The notes under the pieces were generated by a model. That model ran no database searches, was not told the origin of the DNA, and saw only the letters and a program-made list of their open reading frames with translations. Positions 1 to 5,994 of a stretch of DNA of 6,067 bases are shown here, in pieces. Numbering within the stretch: position 1 is the stretch's first letter; every line of letters starts with the position of its first letter. The DNA comes from Bacteroidales bacterium. GTDB taxonomy: Bacteria > Bacteroidota > Bacteroidia > Bacteroidales > UBA12077. The translations under genes and the position numbers were made by a program. The stretch lies in contig DAOVYZ010000232.1 in the NCBI GenBank assembly GCA_030635365.1, positions 1 through 6,067 on the forward strand, read 5' to 3'.

Positions 1-466
1 AACTTACACTTTTAAACAATTCCTTACTGTATGTTTTATGTGTTACTTCAGAGCTTATTTTATCTGTAAAATAAATTACAGGTTGAGATTCCATCCAATA
101 ATTTCCAAATTCCCCAATCAAAGAGATTATTAATTCATCAGTATTTATAAATGAAACCTTTGGACAAATATTTAAAGCATACATGTAATTAGATATTTCC
201 AATTCCCTTTCTTCTATTATAGCATCATTCGCCATAAAAAAATCCTCATCCAAGTATTCAACACTTCCAAATTTCCCATTGACCCCAATGGTTAAATACT
301 TATTAAATTTATTTTCCAGAGAGATAGAACCAATAGCTCCCATTTCAGAATCTGATGAGGAAGAATAGGCAAATCCTCCTTTTGCTGAAACAATAAGGCT
401 TTGAGAATAAGCTCCGTTTATATTATAAATAGATATACAAAACAGAATTATTACATATTTCTTCAT
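1..466 (-). CDS. Exported protein, probable small outer-membrane beta-barrel (C-terminus beyond left edge)
   Basis: An open frame of 155 complete codons starts at ATG 464-466 and runs off the left edge without a stop, so the C-terminal part is missing. Residues 1-22 form a signal peptide: MKK, a hydrophobic stretch (YVIILFCISIY), then a Bacteroidota-style cleavage zone AYSQ. The mature part has alternating polar and hydrophobic stretches rich in Gly and aromatic residues (about 24-35, 42-55, 58-71, 95-108 and 111-124, for example YLTIGVNGKFG), as expected for strands of a small outer-membrane barrel. The family is not recognised, and no catalytic motif is visible. It lies 31 bases downstream of the symporter gene on the same strand with no obvious terminator between them, so co-transcription is likely. 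A periplasmic beta-rich protein is the main alternative. The coding call is firmer than the barrel call. Confidence 0.72.
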   Translation of the reverse strand, partial: MKKYVIILFCISIYNINGAYSQSLIVSAKGGFAYSSSSDSEMGAIGSISLENKFNKYLTIGVNGKFGSVEYLDEDFFMANDAIIEERELEISNYMYALNICPKVSFINTDELIISLIGEFGNYWMESQPVIYFTDKISSEVTHKTYSKELFKSVS

Positions 467-497
467 TATAAGAATTTAATTAATTTCAATATATTAC

Positions 498-1970
498 CTA
501 ATCTAACGTAAAATACTTACTTTGTATATTTACTTTTGCTAATAAAAAGAGACCTAAAAAAGTAATTACCCCATTCAAAATTAATAGTTCAAATCCAAAA
601 CTATAACCATTAAATAAAATTTCTGAATAATGGCTTAAAAAATAACAAATTACAGGTGAGAGAATCGCAACTACAGGAACTAATTTATCTCTTGTATTGT
701 ACTTGGTAAATAAACCAAATGCATACATTCCAAGTAATGGACCATAGGTATAACCTGCAACTTTAAAAATAGCACTAATAACACTTTCATTATTTATTGC
801 ATTAAATATCAAGATTACAATAAGCAAAACTATAGATACTCCAATATGCACCTTCTTCCTAATTTTTTTTAGTTCACTTTCGGTTTTGTCTTTTACGTTT
901 AATATATCAACTGTAAAAGATGTAGTTAGTGCTGTTAAAGCTGAATCTGCACTACTATATGCTGCAGCAATTAACCCGATTATAAAGAAAATTGTAACAA
1001 TGGGACTTAAATAACCCTGCGTAGCAATTATAGGAAAGAGGTCATCAGTTCTTTCAGGCAGAGCTATACCATTTTTATGAGCAAAAACAACTAATAGCAC
1101 TCCCAAAGACATAAACATTAAATTAACCGGAATTAACGTAATACTAAACCAATACATATTTTTTTTGGCTTCTCCAATATTTTTGCAACTCAAATTTTTT
1201 TGCATCATATCCTGATCTAACCCGGTCATAACAACTGCAATAAAGGCTCCTGCAAAAAACTGTTTGAAAAAATAATTTGCATTTTTAAAATCATTAAAAT
1301 AAAACAGTTTTGAATGTTTACTTTCTACTACTGTATTAAACACAGTTTTAAAATCAAAATCCAGCTGCTTAGATATTAACACTATGCTTACCCCCACTGC
1401 AACCAGCATAAATAAAGTTTGTAAACTATCAGTCCATATTATTGTTTTAATACCTCCTTTAAATGTGTATAACCATATAAGCAAGATAGTAATAACTACA
1501 GTTATCACAAATGGGATATTCAAGTTATTAAAAACCGTTATCTGTAGTACATTAGCAACCAAAAACAATCTAAATGAAGCACCTATAATTCTGGATAATA
1601 AGAAAAAAGATGAACCTGTTTTATATGAATATACTCCAAATCTATTACCCAAATATGAATAAATCGATGTTAAATTCAAACGATAATACATCGGCATAAG
1701 TATATTAGCTATGATTGCATAACCTAATAGATATCCTATTACCATTTGCATATAAGAAAAATTATTGGACACAACCCATCCCGGAACAGAAATAAATGTA
1801 ACACCGGATAAAGAAGCTCCTATCATCCCAAATGCAACAATATACCATGGTGATTTTCTGTTACCCAGAAAGAAAGCATCATTATTGGCATTTCTACTTG
1901 TAAAATGTGAAATTGTAATAAGAACAAAAAAATAGGCTAATATTATTACGATTACCAAATAGGGAGACAT
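498..1970 (-). CDS. Sodium:solute symporter (SSS / SLC5 family)
   Basis: A 490-residue inner-membrane protein with about 13 hydrophobic segments, the usual size for this family, which couples sodium entry to uptake of a small solute. The start is the ATG at 1968-1970, directly before the first membrane helix (SPYLVIVIILAYFFVLITI). Family landmarks are GASLSGVTFISVPG at 51-64, the signature FKGGIKTIIWTDSLQTLF at 170-187, and AAAYSSADSALTALTTSF at 335-352. By family knowledge, the Ser-Ser pair 339-340 and Ala336 probably correspond to the Na2 sodium-site residues of vSGLT. The loop at about 200-232 is long and polar. The substrate cannot be read from sequence: the protein resembles the iodide/multivitamin-like branch only in general form, and sugars, sialic acid, carboxylates or amino acids remain possible. 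It is divergent from recR across a 117-base gap, and a barrel-like gene follows it. No clear minus-strand TAnnTTTG box was found in that gap. Confidence 0.93.
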   Translation of the reverse strand: MSPYLVIVIILAYFFVLITISHFTSRNANNDAFFLGNRKSPWYIVAFGMIGASLSGVTFISVPGWVVSNNFSYMQMVIGYLLGYAIIANILMPMYYRLNLTSIYSYLGNRFGVYSYKTGSSFFLLSRIIGASFRLFLVANVLQITVFNNLNIPFVITVVITILLIWLYTFKGGIKTIIWTDSLQTLFMLVAVGVSIVLISKQLDFDFKTVFNTVVESKHSKLFYFNDFKNANYFFKQFFAGAFIAVVMTGLDQDMMQKNLSCKNIGEAKKNMYWFSITLIPVNLMFMSLGVLLVVFAHKNGIALPERTDDLFPIIATQGYLSPIVTIFFIIGLIAAAYSSADSALTALTTSFTVDILNVKDKTESELKKIRKKVHIGVSIVLLIVILIFNAINNESVISAIFKVAGYTYGPLLGMYAFGLFTKYNTRDKLVPVVAILSPVICYFLSHYSEILFNGYSFGFELLILNGVITFLGLFLLAKVNIQSKYFTLD

Positions 1971-2029
1971 ACTTACAAAATTTACTGTTTTAATAATGCA
2001 AGGATAATAAAAACAATTAGAACAAAAAA

Positions 2030-2060
2030 TTGCTTATAGCCTTATTTGATATTATTTTTG
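2030..2060 (+). promoter_or_regulatory. Bacteroidota-type promoter for recR
   Basis: TATTTTTG at 2053-2060 matches the Bacteroidota -7 consensus TAnnTTTG at every fixed position. A TTG at 2030-2032 lies 20 bases upstream, within the spacing usual for the -33 element. Transcription would begin near 2065, giving a leader of about 20-25 bases before the recR ATG at 2088. The leader is A-rich and has no clear Shine-Dalgarno sequence, as is normal in this phylum. The match is seen directly; activity is inferred. Confidence 0.68.
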
Positions 2061-2087
2061 GAGAAAATAAAAGCTTATTAAACACGA

Positions 2088-2708
2088 ATGTATATACAAA
2101 ATTTCACTTCAAAATTATTAGAAAAGGCCGTTGAAGAATTTTCAAGATTACCCGGTATTGGTAAAAAAACTGCATTAAGATTAGTGTTACACTTGCTAAA
2201 TCAAGAAAAAGAGGATGTAATTAATTTTGGTGAAACCATTATTAAGTTGAGAAATGAAATAAAACATTGCCAAAGTTGTAATACCATATCTGATAATGAT
2301 ATTTGCAATATATGTAATAACTTATCTCGCAACTCTTCAATAGTATGTGTTGTTGAGAGCGCAAAGGATGTAATGTCTATTGAAAATACACACCAGTTTA
2401 ATGGAGTATATCACGTATTAGGAGGTATAATCTCTCCAATGGATGGTATTGGCCCAAACGATTTAAAAATTGATAATTTATATGAAAAAATTAACAATGG
2501 TGATGTTAAAGAACTTATTTTAGCACTTAGTACAACTATGGAGGGTGATACAACAAATTTTTATTTGTATAAAAAATTTAAAAATTATGCTGTGAAAATT
2601 ACGACTTTAGCAAGAGGAGTTGCAATTGGTGACGAACTGGAATATGCTGATGAAATTACCTTAGGAAGGTCGATTACAAACAGAACTTTATTTGAAACTT
2701 CTATATAA
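2088..2708 (+). CDS. recR: Recombination mediator protein RecR
   Basis: RecR works with RecO (and RecF) in the cytoplasm to load RecA onto SSB-coated single-stranded DNA during gap repair and recombination. The 206-residue length fits the family (about 200). Domains in order: helix-hairpin-helix RLPGIGKKTALRLVLHLL at 20-37; a four-cysteine zinc site with Cys61, Cys64, Cys73 and Cys76 (CQSC and CNIC); a Toprim domain from about 84 to 178 with VVESAKDVMSIE at 88-99 and the acidic stretch STTMEGDTT at 148-156; and the conserved C-terminal segment LARGVAIGDELEYADEITLG at 174-193. The ATG start gives the standard N-terminus (SKLLEKAVEEFSRLPG). A consensus promoter lies just upstream, and the TPR gene follows after 54 bases, so the two may share a transcript. 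All expected key residues are present. Confidence 0.98.
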   Translation: MYIQNFTSKLLEKAVEEFSRLPGIGKKTALRLVLHLLNQEKEDVINFGETIIKLRNEIKHCQSCNTISDNDICNICNNLSRNSSIVCVVESAKDVMSIENTHQFNGVYHVLGGIISPMDGIGPNDLKIDNLYEKINNGDVKELILALSTTMEGDTTNFYLYKKFKNYAVKITTLARGVAIGDELEYADEITLGRSITNRTLFETSI

Positions 2709-2762
2709 TCTTACAAAATTGAAAAATATTTATTATTTTCACCAAATAAAGCATCTATTAAA

Positions 2763-3503
2763 ATGAAGCATATTTTTCTGGCAATCTCATTTTGTGTTTT
2801 TATTAACTCCTTAGTTTTTTCACAAACCGATGTAGAATCTCTGGTAGATTTAGGCAATGATTTAATAAAACTAAATAATTACCCGTCAGCAATGGAAAAA
2901 TTCGATGAAGCATTGGATTACTTGCCTAGTTATGCCCCGGCAATTAATGGTAAAGCCAATTTATTAATACTGATGGAAGAATATAAAGCTGCAGGCAAAA
3001 TAATTGAAACTGCTATTAAGAAAAATTCTGATTATCCCCAATTTTATTTAACTAACGGGATAGTTAAAATTCATAAAAAGAAATTTAAGAATGCAATCGA
3101 AGATTTAAATAGGGCTCTTGACTTGGCACAAGGTGAAAATGATAAAATATTCGAAAATAAAGTGTATGTTAACAGGGGTGCTGCTCAACAAAAATTATTT
3201 GAATATGACGCAGCTTTAAGTGATTATTCCAAAGCTATTGAACTTAATGACAATAATCCTAATATTTTTATGTATAGAGGGTTCCTTTACTACCAAAAAG
3301 GGAATTACGAAGATGCACTAAATGATTTTAACACTGTAATCGAGATTGACCCTGAAAACCCTTTTGCTTATTATAACAGAGGAATGATACATACAAAACA
3401 AGCAGATGAGGACAAAGCTTGTGAGGATTTCCATAAGGCTTGTGAATTGGGGAATAAAAATGCTTGCAAAATGGTAATAACTAATTGTATTGATTTACAA
3501 TAA
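2763..3503 (+). CDS. Exported tetratricopeptide-repeat protein with cysteine-rich tail
   Basis: This 246-residue protein starts with a signal peptide (about 1-21, hydrophobic IFLAISFCVFINSLVF then SQ), so it should be soluble in the periplasm or on an envelope surface. The rest is made of TPR-like helical pairs of about 34 residues, near 24-57, 58-91, 92-125, 133-166, 167-200 and 201-234. The last full ones are clearest, for example NPNIFMYRGFLYYQKGNYED and NPFAYYNRGMIHTKQADEDK. TPR arrays bind other proteins; no enzyme motif is present and the partner is unknown. The mature protein's only cysteines are Cys220, Cys227, Cys235 and Cys242, all in the last repeat and C-terminal tail. The gene follows recR by 54 bases with no clear promoter box between, and ends at a strong hairpin. 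A functional link to RecR is unlikely because the proteins sit in different compartments. Confidence 0.9.
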   Translation: MKHIFLAISFCVFINSLVFSQTDVESLVDLGNDLIKLNNYPSAMEKFDEALDYLPSYAPAINGKANLLILMEEYKAAGKIIETAIKKNSDYPQFYLTNGIVKIHKKKFKNAIEDLNRALDLAQGENDKIFENKVYVNRGAAQQKLFEYDAALSDYSKAIELNDNNPNIFMYRGFLYYQKGNYEDALNDFNTVIEIDPENPFAYYNRGMIHTKQADEDKACEDFHKACELGNKNACKMVITNCIDLQ

Positions 3504-3517
3504 AACAAGATATATTA

Positions 3518-3560
3518 AGAAACAAAAAAGAGAACTAAATTAGTTCTCTTTTTTGTTTCT
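3518..3560. terminator. Bidirectional intrinsic terminator between converging genes
   Basis: Bases 3518-3537 pair perfectly with 3541-3560: a 20-bp stem with a 3-base loop. Both arms carry a run of six A or T (3524-3529 and 3549-3554), so an RNA from either strand has a U-rich 3' arm. It sits in the 63-base gap between the stop of the plus-strand TPR gene (3503) and the end of the minus-strand porin-like gene (3567), so it probably ends transcription from both sides. Only the inner part of the stem (GAGAAC/GTTCTC) is moderately GC-bearing. Confidence 0.85.
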
Positions 3561-3566
3561 CTATTT

Positions 3567-4790
3567 CTAGAAAGAATATTTTACTCCAAACAACACCCTG
3601 TGGTTAATTTTTGGTGAATCTTTATCTATAAAAGAATAATCTGCATTTGCAACATCTAATGTTCCATATGCAGCACCTGTCATTATATGTTCTATGATAA
3701 ATGTTAACTTACCTGATGTATACTGAGCTCTAGGAGAAATTCTAAAAATATATCTAATATCTTCACCCCTTGTATATCCTCCCAAACTATAATAATCTCC
3801 ATTTGCCCCTAAGTTTGACGAATAACCCACAAATACACCCCCGTTTAATTTTTTAAAATTAGTAGCAACATCACTCCATACTGACATTGTTTTTATATTG
3901 GCATAAGAATAATCATCAACTAACGCCGGATTTTCAGAAGCACCATAACCTCCTATCATAACAAAGTTTGTAAGATTTTCTCCGTACACTCCCTCAACCT
4001 TAACAATTACAAGCTTAGTAGTTAACTTAGCAAATACCTGTAGGTTATAACTTCCTACATTTTCATTGGTTTTTACACCAGCTACTGTTTCCTGTCTTGG
4101 GGTTAAAATTTTATATCCTGTGGTAATCCCGGTAAACAGAAAATTGTTCTTAAATACAAATTGAAATTGCATATCAGGAACTCCTGAATTTTGTTGAGCA
4201 TTTGCAGGGCCTTTACTTTTAAAATCTCCATGAAATAACATTGCTCCCATAATATCAAAATTCTTTGTAGGACTAAATGTATATCTCAATTGTGGTGCCC
4301 TGTTTAATGGATGAAAAGGTGCTGCAGCTCCAAAAGAAAATACTCCGGGAAAGCAACCGGTAACAAACATAGGATGCCATGTTTGTCCCAATATTAAATT
4401 CGATTTACTCCAATTTAATTGTACAAATGCATGCCTCAAACGAAATAACCTTGTATAATCTTGAGCTGTTCCAAGAAAGTCACCTTCTACAACTCCTTTA
4501 AGATTTGCTCCCAATGCACTTAATCCTGAAGATGTCATCCTTACCCTCGACTGAATTGACAGCATTTGGGCCTGGAAATTTTTATTAATGTCTTTATCAT
4601 TAATATCTAAATTTTCTGCCCATGGATAAAGATAAACTTCCCCATCTCTGGTAGTAGCTGAGTTATATGTATCAAAGAACATTTCATATCCAACATAACC
4701 ACTAAAATCTATTTTATGTTTTTGTTCTGTTTCCTGAGCTGTTATTAATACAGGAAAAATCAATAATGTAAAAAGAAATAGTTTTCTCAT
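3567..4790 (-). CDS. Porin-like outer-membrane beta-barrel protein
   Basis: This 407-residue protein has a signal peptide (about 1-19: MRKLFLFTLLIFPVLITAQ) and ends in VLFGVKYSF, a terminal amphipathic strand with a final Phe, which is the usual recognition signal for the BAM outer-membrane assembly machinery. Between these are many alternating strands (for example FSGYVGYEMFFDTY at 29-42, ANLKGVVEGDF at 95-105, LRHAFVQLNW at 118-127, and 247-270), enough for a barrel of porin size. LRHAFVQLNW followed by NLILGQTWHPMF (131-142) resembles the conserved strand and GQTW motif of DcaP-like and related porins, so a passive channel for small solutes is the best guess. The exact family is uncertain and the substrate is unknown. 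The ATG 4788-4790 is preceded by an A/T-rich leader. Terminators lie on both sides, so it is probably transcribed alone. The neighbouring receiver genes do not show that they regulate it. Confidence 0.86.
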   Translation of the reverse strand: MRKLFLFTLLIFPVLITAQETEQKHKIDFSGYVGYEMFFDTYNSATTRDGEVYLYPWAENLDINDKDINKNFQAQMLSIQSRVRMTSSGLSALGANLKGVVEGDFLGTAQDYTRLFRLRHAFVQLNWSKSNLILGQTWHPMFVTGCFPGVFSFGAAAPFHPLNRAPQLRYTFSPTKNFDIMGAMLFHGDFKSKGPANAQQNSGVPDMQFQFVFKNNFLFTGITTGYKILTPRQETVAGVKTNENVGSYNLQVFAKLTTKLVIVKVEGVYGENLTNFVMIGGYGASENPALVDDYSYANIKTMSVWSDVATNFKKLNGGVFVGYSSNLGANGDYYSLGGYTRGEDIRYIFRISPRAQYTSGKLTFIIEHIMTGAAYGTLDVANADYSFIDKDSPKINHRVLFGVKYSF

Positions 4791-4823
4791 AGATTTAATT
4801 TTTATTAGTAAGTTTTAAATATA

Positions 4824-4851
4824 CAAATAAAATAAAATCAATTTAAAACAA
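4824..4851 (-). promoter_or_regulatory. Possible weak promoter for the porin-like gene
   Basis: On the minus strand, TTTATTTG (4824-4831) differs from the Bacteroidota TAnnTTTG box only at its second base. A TTG at 4849-4851 lies 17 bases upstream. The box is 33 bases before the ATG at 4790. Because a terminator hairpin separates this gene from the receiver gene upstream, a promoter is needed in this gap, but the match is imperfect and the gap is so AT-rich that chance resemblance is likely. Confidence 0.3.
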
Positions 4852-4877
4852 AAAATTAGGGGCAATTTGCCCCTAAT
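4845..4877 (-). terminator. Intrinsic terminator of the 127-aa receiver gene
   Basis: Minus-strand RNA would form a stem from 4868-4877 with 4855-4864: 10 bp including a GGGGC/GCCCC core and a 3-base loop. It is followed by a U run (TTTTT at 4854-4850, then G and TTTT). The hairpin begins 26 bases after the stop codon of the receiver gene at 4904. This is a classic factor-independent terminator and separates the receiver gene from the porin-like gene. Confidence 0.88.
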
Positions 4878-4903
4878 CTTGATACCCTAAACCCAAATTA
4901 TAA

Positions 4904-5287
4904 CTACAAGATACTTTCTATCATTGCAGATTTAACCTTATTTCTTACATCCTGAATATTTATAGGCTTTGAAATATAATCAAACGCACCTTTCTCTAAA
5001 GCTTTTTTAATGCTCCCTGAGTCTGTTTTTGCTGAAATTATTATAACGTTTAAATGCGATAATTCCTTTTGCATTTTTATCTTCTCCAAAACCTGAAAAC
5101 CGTCCATACCCGGCATCATTATATCAAGAAGTACTACATGATATTCACTTTTAAGAAGTAAATCTATAACATCTTTTGGGTCATCAGTAATCCCTGTTTC
5201 ATAGCCCTCATCGTGTAATATTGTTTGAAGTAACAATAAGTGAGTAGATATATCATCAACAATTAATATTTTTCCATGTGTATTCAT
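4904..5287 (-). CDS. Stand-alone response-regulator receiver (CheY-like), 127 aa
   Basis: The whole protein is one receiver domain with no DNA-binding or enzyme output. A receiver takes a phosphoryl group from a histidine kinase or phosphotransfer protein onto an aspartate. The expected residues are all present: acidic pair Asp11-Asp12 (ILIVDD), phospho-acceptor Asp55 in VVLLDIMMPGMDGF, the switch Ser85 in VIIISAKTD, and Lys107 in FDYISKPI. The start is a clean ATG just before beta-strand 1. It presumably acts in the cytoplasm in a phosphorelay or by binding a partner, like CheY or Spo0F. It lies 124 bases downstream of another stand-alone receiver on the same strand and has its own terminator, so it may be independently expressed. 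No kinase gene is visible in the window. The family call is certain; the pathway is unknown. Confidence 0.96.
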   Translation of the reverse strand: MNTHGKILIVDDISTHLLLLQTILHDEGYETGITDDPKDVIDLLLKSEYHVVLLDIMMPGMDGFQVLEKIKMQKELSHLNVIIISAKTDSGSIKKALEKGAFDYISKPINIQDVRNKVKSAMIESIL

Positions 5288-5323
5288 ATATTCTAGAATC
5301 CAATTATGTGTTACAATTTAAAA

Positions 5324-5335
5324 TACAAGCTTGTA
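5324..5335. repeat. 12-bp perfect palindrome upstream of the 127-aa receiver gene
   Basis: TACAAGCTTGTA reads the same on both strands and is centred about 42 bases before the start codon at 5287, in the region where that gene's promoter should lie. This suits a dimeric repressor or activator site. It could also be chance in AT-rich DNA, and no known operator is recognised. Confidence 0.35.
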
Positions 5336-5362
5336 GCTTTTACATCTTTAACTATATAGCAA

Positions 5363-5384
5363 CAAATAAAAAGCTTTTTATTTG
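5363..5384 (-). terminator. 22-bp perfect palindrome after the 131-aa receiver gene, possible weak terminator
   Basis: Bases 5363-5373 are the exact inverted complement of 5374-5384, centred on AGCT with A/T runs on both sides. It begins 27 bases past the stop codon (5412) of the 131-residue receiver, the right place for a terminator, and the 3' arm of the minus-strand RNA is U-rich. The stem is nearly all A-T and the true loop would take up the central bases, so it would be weak. A dyad protein-binding site is an equal possibility. Confidence 0.45.
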
Positions 5385-5411
5385 ATTATTTCCAAGTAAA
5401 AACACCTGAAT

Positions 5412-5807
5412 CTAAAGATATTTTTGTAATGTCAAAAACAAATCTGTCATCAAAATTGGTTTTGACAGATAATCTGTACATCCGGCTTTAAGGTAAGTTT
5501 CTTTATCATTCGACATTGCGTGTGCAGTTTGAGCAACTATCGGAATATCAGGATTAAATTCTCTTATTAATATTGTAGCTTTTTCTCCACTAATACCAGG
5601 TAATTGTATGTCCATTAATATTAAATCAATATCAGGATTGTTTTTAGCCTTTTCTACAGCATCTAACCCATTTCTAGAAAGAATTATCTGTATATTCGTT
5701 TCAGCTAATACTTCAACTAAATATTCTACGCTAAAACTATCGTCTTCTACAATAAGAACCTTCTTTGAGCTCCAATCAATATTATAGTTATATTCTATTA
5801 ATTCCAT
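5412..5807 (-). CDS. Stand-alone response-regulator receiver resembling hybrid-kinase receiver domains, 131 aa
   Basis: A single receiver domain preceded by about 15 extra residues (MELIEYNYNIDWSSK) and lacking any output domain. Key residues are Glu21-Asp22-Asp23 (VLIVEDD), phospho-acceptor Asp66 in LILMDIQLPGISG, switch Thr94 in VAQTAHAMSND, and Lys116 in TDYLSKPI. The W-x-x-K-x-V-L-I-V-E-D-D opening, QTAHAM and AGC-x-DYLSKPI are typical of the receiver at the C-terminal end of Bacteroidota hybrid sensor kinases, so this may be a detached relative of such a domain. It should be phosphorylated by a kinase encoded elsewhere. It differs clearly from the neighbouring 127-residue receiver (DIQLPG versus DIMMPG, and different helices), so the two are not a recent duplication. 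Its transcript is bounded by hairpins on both sides. The family is certain; the role is unknown. Confidence 0.95.
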   Translation of the reverse strand: MELIEYNYNIDWSSKKVLIVEDDSFSVEYLVEVLAETNIQIILSRNGLDAVEKAKNNPDIDLILMDIQLPGISGEKATILIREFNPDIPIVAQTAHAMSNDKETYLKAGCTDYLSKPILMTDLFLTLQKYL

Positions 5808-5906
5808 ATACTTGTATTATAGTAACCAGATATTGAATATTATATGCATTAAAGTTATAATTTTTTTTATTGTTTTTATTATTTAGTCCAAATTTTTTAA
5901 TAAACT

Positions 5907-5952
5907 AAAAAATTTATTGGGTTTGAGTGCTATGCACCAAACCCAATAAATT
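5907..5952 (-). terminator. Strong intrinsic terminator for the gene entering from the right edge
   Basis: Bases 5911-5925 pair with 5938-5952 (15 bp, including GGG/CCC). After one bulged A (5926) a further 4 bp form (5927-5930 with 5934-5937) around a 3-base loop. On the minus strand the stem runs into TTTTTT (5912-5907) and then AGTTTA, giving a U tract; the plus strand has no such tract. It starts 42 bases after the stop codon at 5995 and so should end that gene's transcript before the 131-residue receiver gene. Confidence 0.85.
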
Positions 5953-5994
5953 CATTAAAGCTAACAAACAACCGACCAAAAAATTTTGTAACTA

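Noticed and set aside
1384..1662. Plus-strand open frame of 92 codons inside the symporter gene
   Set aside because: It lies wholly opposite a strongly conserved membrane-protein coding region, shows no protein-like motif, and is the expected antisense shadow in AT-rich DNA.
1971..1990. Minus-strand TAAATTTTG just before the symporter start as a promoter box
   Set aside because: It has one base too many for TAnnTTTG, sits about six bases from the ATG so would give an almost leaderless RNA, and the nearest TTG is only 14 bases upstream.
3567..5287. Receiver and porin-like genes as one operon
   Set aside because: A GC-core hairpin with a U run at 4845-4877 separates them, so a shared transcript is unlikely.
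5808..5906. Search for a promoter or small RNA upstream of the 131-aa receiver gene
   Set aside because: The stretch is very AT-rich with A and T runs, but no TAnnTTTG box in the right orientation and no stable hairpin was found.
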